A DNA stretch of 8,346 nucleotides from Chitinophagaceae bacterium (GTDB lineage: Bacteria > Bacteroidota > Bacteroidia > Chitinophagales > Chitinophagaceae). Under the pieces are notes generated by a model. That model searched no databases, was not told where the DNA came from, and saw only the letters and a list, made by a program, of their open reading frames with translations. The translations under genes and the position numbers were made by a program. Positions 1 through 5,963 of the stretch are shown piece after piece. How positions within the stretch are numbered: the stretch's first letter is position 1; each line of letters begins with the position of its first letter. Where the stretch lies: contig CANHEC010000069.1 in assembly GCA_947459455.1 (NCBI GenBank), forward strand, positions 1 through 8,346, read 5' to 3'.

Positions 1-257
1 ATTTCATCGCCCAGGTGCATGAAGTAAGAAGTAATATAAAAGGCTTTGGCCAGCGACAAAATGGTAACGATGCCCTTGATCAGCAAAATGGCACCGGGAC
101 TACCGTGGCCCAGCTTGTAGATGAGCAAACCAAGACCCAACTCAATGATGGTGATAATGGTGAGGATGATGGTCACCTTTTTGACCGTTTTGTAGAAGCT
201 GGCATCATCGTGATGCTGCTGGAAGCTTATTTCGGAAGAAGCCGGAGCGTGACTCAT
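1..257 (-). CDS. Cytochrome c oxidase subunit IV family protein, partial (3' end outside window)
   Basis: This is the N-terminal 85 residues of a small membrane protein, and the reading frame stays open to the window edge. It begins MSHAPASSEISFQQHHDD, followed by a Lys-containing stretch and a hydrophobic helix at about residues 28-48. A second helix begins near residue 55. The second helix carries the pattern AKAFYITSYFMHLGDE, which resembles the signature of the prokaryotic subunit IV (COX4_pro) family. Members are about 100-120 residues with three helices, so roughly the last third is missing. These proteins are accessory subunits of the aa3 oxidase, without cofactors, and probably help assembly or stability. 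The gene lies 57 bp after the long subunit III gene, probably in the same transcript. The ATG has no Shine-Dalgarno sequence; TTTTAT precedes it directly. The family call rests on motif recognition and on position. Confidence 0.85.
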   Translation of the reverse strand, partial: MSHAPASSEISFQQHHDDASFYKTVKKVTIILTIITIIELGLGLLIYKLGHGSPGAILLIKGIVTILSLAKAFYITSYFMHLGDE

Positions 258-314
258 ATAAAATCAGGTTGATAATTCGAAAAGGAATGGAGAAGAACGA
301 TTACCACTTACCCA

Positions 315-1208
315 TTAGATGAGGTAGAAGCAAAGGAATACAAACACCCATACGAGGTCTACAAAGTGCCAGTACAGGCCCGATTTTTCAATCATTTCGT
401 AGTGGCCACGCTGGTCGAAATGACCGAGGCGGGTTTTGATGTACATCACAATATTGATAACCACGCCACTGAATACGTGGAAGCCATGGAAACCGGTGAT
501 GCCAAAAAAGTAACCGCCAAAAGCACGGGGGCCGGTGGTGCTTACTGCTATGTTCTGCAGGTCTACCAGCTTCACCAGTTCAGCATCGCTCATGGCTGCC
601 AGTTGCTCAGCAGTAAAGTGCTGGCCGGCATTGTGATGATGCTCCATGGCCAGCGAAGCCAGGTTCACCAGCTGATCATGCGGCGTACCAGCCAGTGCAG
701 CCTGGGCAGCAGCCGGATCGACAGCGGCACCCCAGGGGTTGTTGGTCACGGTGGTGGTCACTACATCCAGTGTGCCATTTTCCAGCAGTACAGCGTGGCC
801 ACCGGTAATCAGGTGGGTCCACTCCCATGCCTGGCAACCCAGAAACGCCAAACCACCAACGATGGTCCACAGCATGTATTTCTCCACCCGCTTACGGTCC
901 ATGTTGTGGCCGGCATGCACTGCCAGCACCATGGTAACCGAGCTGATGATGAGGATAAATGTCATGATGCTCACAAACACCAGGGGCGCACCGCCATGGA
1001 TGAAAGGAGCAGAATCGAATACGTGGTTGGGGTCGGGCCAAAAGTTGACGCTGAATCGGATAGTACCGTAGCTGATCAGAAACGCACCAAACGTAAAGGC
1101 GTCACTCATCAGGAAGTACCACATCATCATCTTGCCATAACTCAGGTTGAAGGGGCTTTTGCCACCATTCCACCATTTGGTGCCTGCAGGAACCGCTGCT
1201 GTTGCCAT
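315..1208 (-). CDS. coxC: Cytochrome c oxidase subunit III, long form
   Basis: This is a 297-residue core subunit of the aa3 oxidase. Subunit III binds no redox centre; in known oxidases it holds lipid, stabilises subunit I and helps keep proton uptake active. Family marks visible here are WYFLMSDAFTFGAF (residues 30-43), GCQAWEW with the conserved Glu at 129, FFGITGFHGFHV (234-245) and YWHFVDLVWVFVFLCFY (279-295). Hydrophobic helices lie near 28-50, 75-98, 112-132, 232-256 and 276-297. Between residues about 137 and 227 there is a hydrophilic insertion, rich in Ala and Asp with a His cluster (EHHHNAGQH, 189-197), which makes the protein longer than its neighbour paralogue. The start MATAAVPAG is the only Met upstream of the first helix. 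It is preceded by a promoter-like box and is followed by the subunit IV gene. Confidence 0.95.
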   Translation of the reverse strand: MATAAVPAGTKWWNGGKSPFNLSYGKMMMWYFLMSDAFTFGAFLISYGTIRFSVNFWPDPNHVFDSAPFIHGGAPLVFVSIMTFILIISSVTMVLAVHAGHNMDRKRVEKYMLWTIVGGLAFLGCQAWEWTHLITGGHAVLLENGTLDVVTTTVTNNPWGAAVDPAAAQAALAGTPHDQLVNLASLAMEHHHNAGQHFTAEQLAAMSDAELVKLVDLQNIAVSTTGPRAFGGYFFGITGFHGFHVFSGVVINIVMYIKTRLGHFDQRGHYEMIEKSGLYWHFVDLVWVFVFLCFYLI

Positions 1209-1238
1209 AAGCTTCTGATACTAATTTTTCGAACGTCG

Positions 1239-1246
1239 CAAAAATA
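1239..1246 (-). promoter_or_regulatory. Candidate Bacteroidota -7 promoter box upstream of long coxC
   Basis: On the minus strand this reads TATTTTTG, an exact match to the TAnnTTTG -7 element used by the primary sigma factor of Bacteroidota. It sits about 30 bases before the coxC start codon, leaving a short leader. I found no clear TTG -33 element at the expected spacing, so the call rests on one short motif and on its position after a hairpin in a 137-bp gap. Confidence 0.4.
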
Positions 1247-1288
1247 AGCGGACGGGCTTTAAAAAGTCATGGAACGGTCAAAAGAAAA

Positions 1289-1303
1289 TTTGCCTTTGGC
1301 AAA
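1289..1303 (-). terminator. Weak hairpin with T-rich tail between the two subunit III genes
   Basis: The stretch is a perfect inverted repeat, TTTGCC-AAA-GGCAAA on the minus strand. It has a six-pair stem and a three-base loop, followed directly by TTTTCTTTT in the direction of transcription. It lies about 43 bases after the short subunit III stop codon and upstream of the box at 1239-1246. It could be a leaky intrinsic terminator or an attenuator. The stem has only three GC pairs, so efficient termination is doubtful. Confidence 0.35.
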
Positions 1304-1345
1304 GCAACAGCACAATGCACTGTTTCCTTCCATAACTATTGATTA

Positions 1346-1921
1346 TCAACTGATCCAATTCAGGAAAACGAACAGGTAAATCCACAGAAAATCGACGAAG
1401 TGCCAGTATTGACTCATCACCTCCACCGGTACGGCACTGTAGTTCTTGGTGCGGCTTCTAAAGGCACGAATCATCATGGCTACCAGCGCCACAATGCCAC
1501 CCAGCACGTGCAGCAGGTGCAGGCCGGCTATTACCCCCAAAAAAGAAGCAGACACATTGCTACCCTGCCTAATGATTTTGATGTTGGCTGCCTCCAGCTG
1601 CAGAAAACCAGTCCACTGCATGGCAATGAATGCTGCGCCTAGCACCGCCGTCACAATCATGAGCTGGCGATACACCTGCATGCGGCGCTGCCTGAAATTG
1701 CGGAGCGCCAACTGGATGGTGACACTGCTGAGCAGGATGAAAACCGTGCTGTAAGTGAATATGGCCGGCAGTTCAAACCCCTGCCAGTTGGGCTGATTGC
1801 GCTTGACGATGTAGGCACTCGTCAATCCCGCAAACATCATCACAATACTACCCATGGCCACCCACAGCGTGAACTTATAGGGGTGAATCTTCTTGTTTTC
1901 TGTCATCATACTTCGCTGCAT
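1346..1921 (-). CDS. Heme-copper oxidase subunit III-like protein, short form
   Basis: This is a 191-residue membrane protein of the subunit III family with about five helices, near residues 18-39, 52-72, 86-106, 126-151 and 171-190. The family is shown by HPYKFTLWVAMGSIVMMFAG at 13-32, GLHLLHVLGG at 133-142 and YWHFVDFLWIYLFVF at 172-186. The helix that carries Glu129 in the long paralogue reads MQWTGF here, so the conserved Glu appears to be Gly105. It probably joins the aa3 oxidase or helps build it; such short and long pairs are common beside Bacteroidota cox genes, but the separate role is not clear from sequence. It starts 32 bp after ctaB. Met5 (base 1909) and Met6 (base 1906) are alternative starts, because the related proteins I recall begin close to the ENKKIHPYKF segment. 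Confidence 0.9.
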   Translation of the reverse strand: MQRSMMTENKKIHPYKFTLWVAMGSIVMMFAGLTSAYIVKRNQPNWQGFELPAIFTYSTVFILLSSVTIQLALRNFRQRRMQVYRQLMIVTAVLGAAFIAMQWTGFLQLEAANIKIIRQGSNVSASFLGVIAGLHLLHVLGGIVALVAMMIRAFRSRTKNYSAVPVEVMSQYWHFVDFLWIYLFVFLNWIS

Positions 1922-1929
1922 TTTATGTG

Positions 1930-1944
1930 GGCTGGCGGCCAGCC
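1930..1944 (-). other. GC-rich hairpin in the ctaB/short subunit III gap
   Basis: A perfect inverted repeat, GGCTGG-CCG-CCAGCC on the minus strand, forms a six-pair, GC-rich stem with a three-base loop. It occupies about half of the 32-bp gap and ends eight bases before the annotated ATG of the next gene. No T run follows, so it is unlikely to terminate transcription. It could affect initiation at that start, act as an mRNA stability or processing element, or be chance in GC-rich sequence. Confidence 0.4.
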
Positions 1945-1953
1945 GGGCCAGTG

Positions 1954-2817
1954 TTAAAGTTTATCGGCCAGCAGGCTTATCAGCACCACCGGCAAATAGA
2001 TATAGCTGCTGAACATCACCCGTCGGGCGGCTTTCACATCCATGTCTTTGTACAAGCGTATACACTGAATGATCATGGCGATATTGGCGGCCAGCAAAAA
2101 CCACATGCTGTAAACACCGGTCATGCCTACGAGGTTCGGCAAAAAACCAAGCGGCAACATCAGCAATGCATAACCAATGGCCTGCAATGCAGTGTTGCGG
2201 GTTGGCTCATTTTGATTGGGTAGTAGCTTGAAGCCGGCCTTGGTGTAATCGCGGTGTGCTACCCAGGCAATGGCCCAAAAGTGCGGGAACTGCCAAATGA
2301 ACTGGATAGCAAACAACACCCAGCCCCCTGCAGTGAAAGCATCAGCGCCGGCCACCCAACCTATCAGGCAGGGAAAAGCGCCGGGGAATCCGCCAATCAA
2401 TACTGATATAGCACTCACTTTCTTGAGTGGCGTGTATACAAAGCCATAAACAAACAAACTCAGCAGCGACAGCAGGGCACTCTCCAGGTTGAAGAAATAC
2501 CACATGATCCAGCAGCCCAGCCCGCCTGCCAATACCACAAACAACCATGCCTCGGCTACGCTCATGCGGCCGGCAGCAATTGGCCGCTTGCCGGTACGGG
2601 CCATCACAGCGTCCGAATCCTTCTCGTAGATCTGGTTGATAGCGTTGGCGCTGCCGGTAATCAGCAAGCCGGCAATGCTGAGTAGCATCACCATCTTAAA
2701 GTTGAAGTCGACATTGGGTACCAACAGATAGCTTACCACACTCGAAAACACCACTGTGATGTTGAGCGTAAACTTGATAAGCTGTAAATAGTCTTTGATT
2801 TTGGAGCCCAATGCCAT
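1954..2817 (-). CDS. ctaB: Protoheme IX farnesyltransferase (haem O synthase)
   Basis: This is a 287-residue UbiA-family integral membrane enzyme. It transfers a farnesyl group to haem B to make haem O, the precursor of the haem A needed by CoxA. The first Asp/Asn-rich prenyl-diphosphate site is NQIYEKDSDAVMART (residues 61-75), followed by KRP. A second loop reads HRDYTKAGFKLLP (188-200), the family's DY..AG..(M/L)LP motif. VYTPLKK (127-133) and GGFPGAFPCLIGW (142-154) are also typical. About nine hydrophobic helices are visible. The frame is open upstream to an ATG at 2889, but that would place its first codons inside the coxA terminator. The ATG at 2817 gives MALGSKIKDYLQLIKF, the usual family N-terminus, so I chose it. 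It lies between coxA and the short subunit III gene. A haem A synthase gene is not in the window. Confidence 0.95.
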   Translation of the reverse strand: MALGSKIKDYLQLIKFTLNITVVFSSVVSYLLVPNVDFNFKMVMLLSIAGLLITGSANAINQIYEKDSDAVMARTGKRPIAAGRMSVAEAWLFVVLAGGLGCWIMWYFFNLESALLSLLSLFVYGFVYTPLKKVSAISVLIGGFPGAFPCLIGWVAGADAFTAGGWVLFAIQFIWQFPHFWAIAWVAHRDYTKAGFKLLPNQNEPTRNTALQAIGYALLMLPLGFLPNLVGMTGVYSMWFLLAANIAMIIQCIRLYKDMDVKAARRVMFSSYIYLPVVLISLLADKL

Positions 2818-2845
2818 GGCCGATGCAAGCTGGTGAAAAGTGGCG

Positions 2846-2853
2846 CAAAGGTA
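2846..2853 (-). promoter_or_regulatory. Candidate Bacteroidota -7 promoter box upstream of ctaB
   Basis: The minus strand reads TACCTTTG, an exact TAnnTTTG match. It lies a few bases beyond the T run of the coxA terminator and 28 bases before the ctaB ATG at 2817. That is a sensible place for a promoter restarting transcription. A TTG -33 element is not evident, because the expected region falls within the terminator stem. Confidence 0.45.
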
Positions 2854-2858
2854 CCTGC

Positions 2859-2886
2859 AAAAAAATAGCCCCGTGGTAAACGGGGC
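2859..2886 (-). terminator. Intrinsic terminator after coxA
   Basis: On the minus strand a perfect seven-pair stem, GCCCCGT paired with ACGGGGC around the loop TTACC, is followed by TA and then seven T residues. Six of the seven pairs are GC. It begins 26 bases after the coxA stop codon. This is the classic form of a Rho-independent terminator and the strongest such structure in the window. It implies that ctaB and the subunit III/IV genes are at least partly uncoupled from coxBA. Read-through may still occur. Confidence 0.85.
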
Positions 2887-2912
2887 CATTTTCTGAAAAT
2901 ATTCTAAGCTGA

Positions 2913-4721
2913 TCAGTGCTTCGATTCGTCGGCACCTACGGGCACAGTCTGCGGGATGAATTCCTTGCCGTCCTTACCATAGTCATAAGCCCAACGGTGT
3001 ACTTCAGGAATTTCTCCAGGCCAGTTGCCGTGTCCTGCATTGATAGGTGTAGTCCACTCCAGCGTGGTAGAACCCCAGGGGTTTTGCGTAGTGAGACGAC
3101 GGCCCTTGAAGATGCTATAGAAGAAGTTGAACACGAATACCAACTGCAGCATGAAGCTGATGATGGCGGCGATAGTGATCACTACGTTCAGGTCGCCAAA
3201 CTGCTTGAACGACTGCCACTGTGAGTAATCGTAGTAGCGACGAGGCATACCGGCCAAGCCAGTGTAGTGCATAGGCCAGAAAATCACGTAAGCGCAAACG
3301 ATAGTACCCCAGAAGTGGATGTAGCCCAGCGTGTTGTTGAGGTAGCGACCAAACATTTTGGGGAACCAATGGTACACACCGGCAAACATGCCAAAGAAGC
3401 TGGCCACGCCCATTACAATGTGGAAGTGGGCGATCACGAAATAGGTGTCGTGCAGGTGGATATCCAAAGCTGAGTTACCAAGGAAGATACCGGTCAAACC
3501 ACCGCTGATGAACAGGCTCACAAAGCCAAGTGCAAACAGCATGGCTGGCGTGAAGCGGATGTTACCACGCCAGATGGTCGTCAGCCAGTTGAACACTTTG
3601 ATGGCCGAAGGAACGGCGATCAACAGCGTCAGCAGTACGAAGAACGCACCAAGGAACGGATTGAGGCCGGTAACGAACATGTGGTGAGCCCAAACCAGGA
3701 AGGCGAGGATGGCAATGGCGAAGAGCGATCCAACCATGGCCATGTAGCCGAAGATTGGCTTACGGGCATTGGTCGAAATGATCTCCGAAGCCATACCCAT
3801 GGCTGGCAACAGGATGATATATACCTCGGGGTGACCCAGGAACCAGAACAAGTGCTGGTACAGGATAGCTGAACCACCTTCGTTGGGCAGCGCTGTTTGC
3901 GTGGTTTGTACAAATATTTCGCTCAGGTAGAAGCTGGTACCCAGATTGCGGTCGAACAGCAGCAAAATGAAACCGCTGAACAGCACCGGGAAGCTCAATA
4001 CACCCAGGACAGCTGTGAAGAAGAATGCCCAGATCGTCAAAGGCAGGCGGGTCATGCTCATGCCCTTGGTGCGCATGTTCAATACGGTTGCGATGTAGTT
4101 CAGGCCACCCAGCAGCGACGATACTACGAACATCGCCATGCTGGTGATCCAGAGATCTACACCCAGCTTAGAGCCGGGGCTCATGTCTCCAATGGCACTC
4201 AAAGGCGGGTACGCAGTCCAACCACCGCTAAACGGACCAGTTTGGATAAACAGCGAAGACAACATGATGACGCTGGCCAGGAAGAAGAACCAGTAGCTCA
4301 GCATGTTCAGCATGGGGCTGGCCATGTCGCGGGCACCAATCTGCAGCGGAATAAGCAGGTTAGAAAAAGTACCGCTCAAGCCGGCAGTCAACACGAAGAA
4401 TACCAGTACGGTACCGTGCATGGTTACCAAAGCATAGTAAAACTCGGGCTTGATGCGACCGCCTTCGGCCCAACGGCCCAGCAGGTCTTCCATCCAGGGA
4501 AAACTCTGATCGGGGTAAGCCAACTGCATACGGAAGAACACGGAGAACAAACCACCGATAATCGCCCAAACAATACCTGTGATGAGGAATTGCTTAGAGA
4601 TGGTTTTGTGGTCCATGCTGAAGATATACTTCGACACGAAACCTTCTTCGTGGTGGTGGCCGTGATGGGCGTCGTCGTGCCCAATTTCTGCTACCTGCGG
4701 ATTCAACAATACTTCACTCAT
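2913..4721 (-). CDS. coxA: Cytochrome c oxidase subunit I (aa3-type, A-family)
   Basis: This 602-residue protein is the catalytic subunit that reduces O2 to water and pumps protons. The metal ligands are all present: His102 and His434 for haem a, His432 for haem a3, and His297, His346 and His347 for CuB. Tyr301 in GHPEVY is the residue cross-linked to a CuB histidine in this family. Glu299 in the same motif marks the A1 type. Asp132 with Asn139 fits the D-channel entry, and Lys375 (PSAIKVFNW) the K-channel. His424 and Asp425 match the Mg-site pair. About twelve helices lie between residues 45 and 540. The N-terminus before the first helix has a His-rich segment at 15-24. The gene follows coxB by 50 bp and ends in a strong terminator. 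The start MSEVLLNPQV has no Shine-Dalgarno sequence. Confidence 0.98.
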   Translation of the reverse strand: MSEVLLNPQVAEIGHDDAHHGHHHEEGFVSKYIFSMDHKTISKQFLITGIVWAIIGGLFSVFFRMQLAYPDQSFPWMEDLLGRWAEGGRIKPEFYYALVTMHGTVLVFFVLTAGLSGTFSNLLIPLQIGARDMASPMLNMLSYWFFFLASVIMLSSLFIQTGPFSGGWTAYPPLSAIGDMSPGSKLGVDLWITSMAMFVVSSLLGGLNYIATVLNMRTKGMSMTRLPLTIWAFFFTAVLGVLSFPVLFSGFILLLFDRNLGTSFYLSEIFVQTTQTALPNEGGSAILYQHLFWFLGHPEVYIILLPAMGMASEIISTNARKPIFGYMAMVGSLFAIAILAFLVWAHHMFVTGLNPFLGAFFVLLTLLIAVPSAIKVFNWLTTIWRGNIRFTPAMLFALGFVSLFISGGLTGIFLGNSALDIHLHDTYFVIAHFHIVMGVASFFGMFAGVYHWFPKMFGRYLNNTLGYIHFWGTIVCAYVIFWPMHYTGLAGMPRRYYDYSQWQSFKQFGDLNVVITIAAIISFMLQLVFVFNFFYSIFKGRRLTTQNPWGSTTLEWTTPINAGHGNWPGEIPEVHRWAYDYGKDGKEFIPQTVPVGADESKH

Positions 4722-4771
4722 AATTCGGACTGATTCGCTATAGGTTACAACGGACTATACCGCTAGTTGGT

Positions 4772-5842
4772 TTAAATTTTTGCTTTAACCGGTGCTACAA
4801 CCGCAGCAGTAGCTGCTTTTGTTGAATCGGCAGCCACAGTGGCGGGCTTGGCGTTCGACGGGTCTTTGTCGGGGAAAGCCACAAAGTAGGTTGGCTTCAG
4901 CTTTGCCATCTCCACATCGAACTCAGCCTGGCTCACCACCTTGATAACACCACGCATGGCATAGTGGCTGGCACCGCACAGCTGGTCGCATACAATTTCG
5001 TACTCGAACTCGGGGTTGCCGGTACGCTCACGCATTTCTTCAGTGGTCCACTTCGGGGTAAACCAAAGCGTAGTAGGAATACCAGGCACGGCATCCATTT
5101 TCAGGCGGAAATGTGGCAGACCCACGTCATGGATTACGTCTTTGCTGTTGATTACCAGCTTTACAGGCTTGCCCTTCACCAGGTACATCACCGTGGGGCT
5201 CAGGTCATCGTGGTTAGCCTTGTCGGCCCAGTCCTGGCCCAGCGTGTTACCGCTGTTGATCAGGGTATATTTCTTTTTACCCAGCACGCCATCTACACCC
5301 GGGTAGCGGTACTGCCATCCAAACTGCTGTCCGGTTATTTCTACCAGCATCGAGTCCTTGGGAGCATCGCCAGTGATTTTGAACCAGTGGCGCAGGCCGA
5401 ACACTACCAGCACCGTGAGGGTAATGGCAGGGATGATGGTCCAAATCAATTCCAACTTGGTGCTGTGCGGAAAGAAGTATGCTTTGCGACCTTCTTTCTC
5501 CTGGTATTTGAAGCTGAACCAGAACAACAGGATCTGGGTCAGAATGAACACGATACCAGTGATGTACAACGTCAGCATGAACATGCTGTCGATCTTTTCG
5601 CCTTCGATTGAAGCGGAGCCTTGCGCAAACAGGGTTTCCTTGGCCAGCAATTCATTGCACCAATAGGCGCCAGCTAATCCCAGCACCAGAAATGCCAGCA
5701 TCAGGAAGGCGTTTACCCGGTTGCTTTGTTCACGGGCCTTCTTCTCACCTTTCAGTACGCTTACGTATTCGCTGGCTTTGGCTATCTGGAAGATAACCAG
5801 GAAGATCATAGCGATTACCAACAACAACAACCAGATATTCAT
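4772..5842 (-). CDS. coxB: Cytochrome c oxidase subunit II (CuA subunit)
   Basis: This 356-residue protein takes electrons from cytochrome c through a binuclear CuA centre facing the periplasm. The CuA ligands are His238, Cys285, Cys289, His293 and Met296, in the pattern CDQLCGASHYAM. The Glu usual between the two cysteines is Gln287. The aromatic electron-entry motif reads QQFGWQYRY, with Phe174 where many oxidases have Trp. HSTKLELIWTIIP (126-138) opens the last helix before the cupredoxin domain, which runs from about 165 to 310. Four hydrophobic segments (about 3-22, 44-62, 88-110, 133-152) precede it, two more than the classical two-helix subunit, and no cleavable signal peptide is apparent. 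There is no fused cytochrome c domain; the last 30 residues are Ala/Lys-rich and low in complexity. The start MNIWLLLL is 121 bp after actF. Confidence 0.97.
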   Translation of the reverse strand: MNIWLLLLVIAMIFLVIFQIAKASEYVSVLKGEKKAREQSNRVNAFLMLAFLVLGLAGAYWCNELLAKETLFAQGSASIEGEKIDSMFMLTLYITGIVFILTQILLFWFSFKYQEKEGRKAYFFPHSTKLELIWTIIPAITLTVLVVFGLRHWFKITGDAPKDSMLVEITGQQFGWQYRYPGVDGVLGKKKYTLINSGNTLGQDWADKANHDDLSPTVMYLVKGKPVKLVINSKDVIHDVGLPHFRLKMDAVPGIPTTLWFTPKWTTEEMRERTGNPEFEYEIVCDQLCGASHYAMRGVIKVVSQAEFDVEMAKLKPTYFVAFPDKDPSNAKPATVAADSTKAATAAVVAPVKAKI

Positions 5843-5873
5843 ATGCGTGGTTTCTTAAGACAGATGGACAGTT

Positions 5874-5881
5874 CGAAATTA
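5874..5881 (-). promoter_or_regulatory. Possible -7 promoter box upstream of coxB
   Basis: The minus strand reads TAATTTCG, which matches TAnnTTTG at all but one of the six fixed positions and overlaps a TATAAT string. It lies 31 bases before the coxB start within the 121-bp actF-coxB gap. No -33 element is clear. It is a weak candidate for a separate oxidase promoter; read-through from the act genes is equally possible. Confidence 0.25.
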
Positions 5882-5947
5882 TAAACGGGTGCGGGTGTGA
5901 ATTGTTTTTGTTCAGCGGTCAGTGCCTGATTTTCACGTTTTTGAAAT

Positions 5948-5961
5948 CAATGGCACCATTG
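5948..5961 (-). repeat. Short perfect palindrome just after the actF stop codon
   Basis: CAATGG and CCATTG flank two bases, two nucleotides after the actF stop codon. As RNA it would fold as a five-pair stem with a four-base loop. The downstream sequence (ATTTCAAAAACG) has no T run, so an intrinsic terminator is not supported. It may protect the 3' end of the act mRNA or be chance. Confidence 0.3.
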
Positions 5962-5963
5962 GC

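Noticed and set aside
366..1247. Plus-strand open frame opposite long coxC
   Set aside because: It shadows a gene with clear subunit III motifs; its translation has no recognisable domain.
2818..2889. Upstream extension of ctaB to the ATG at 2889
   Set aside because: The extra 24 codons would be encoded by the coxA terminator and the promoter-like box, and they do not look like the start of a haem O synthase.
3897..4733. Plus-strand open frame opposite coxA
   Set aside because: It is antisense to conserved catalytic sequence, with a Gln/His-rich composition typical of a shadow frame.
4722..4771. Short inverted arms (TATAG/CTATA) between coxB and coxA
   Set aside because: Only five AT-rich pairs with a long loop, and no T run; too weak to support as an element.
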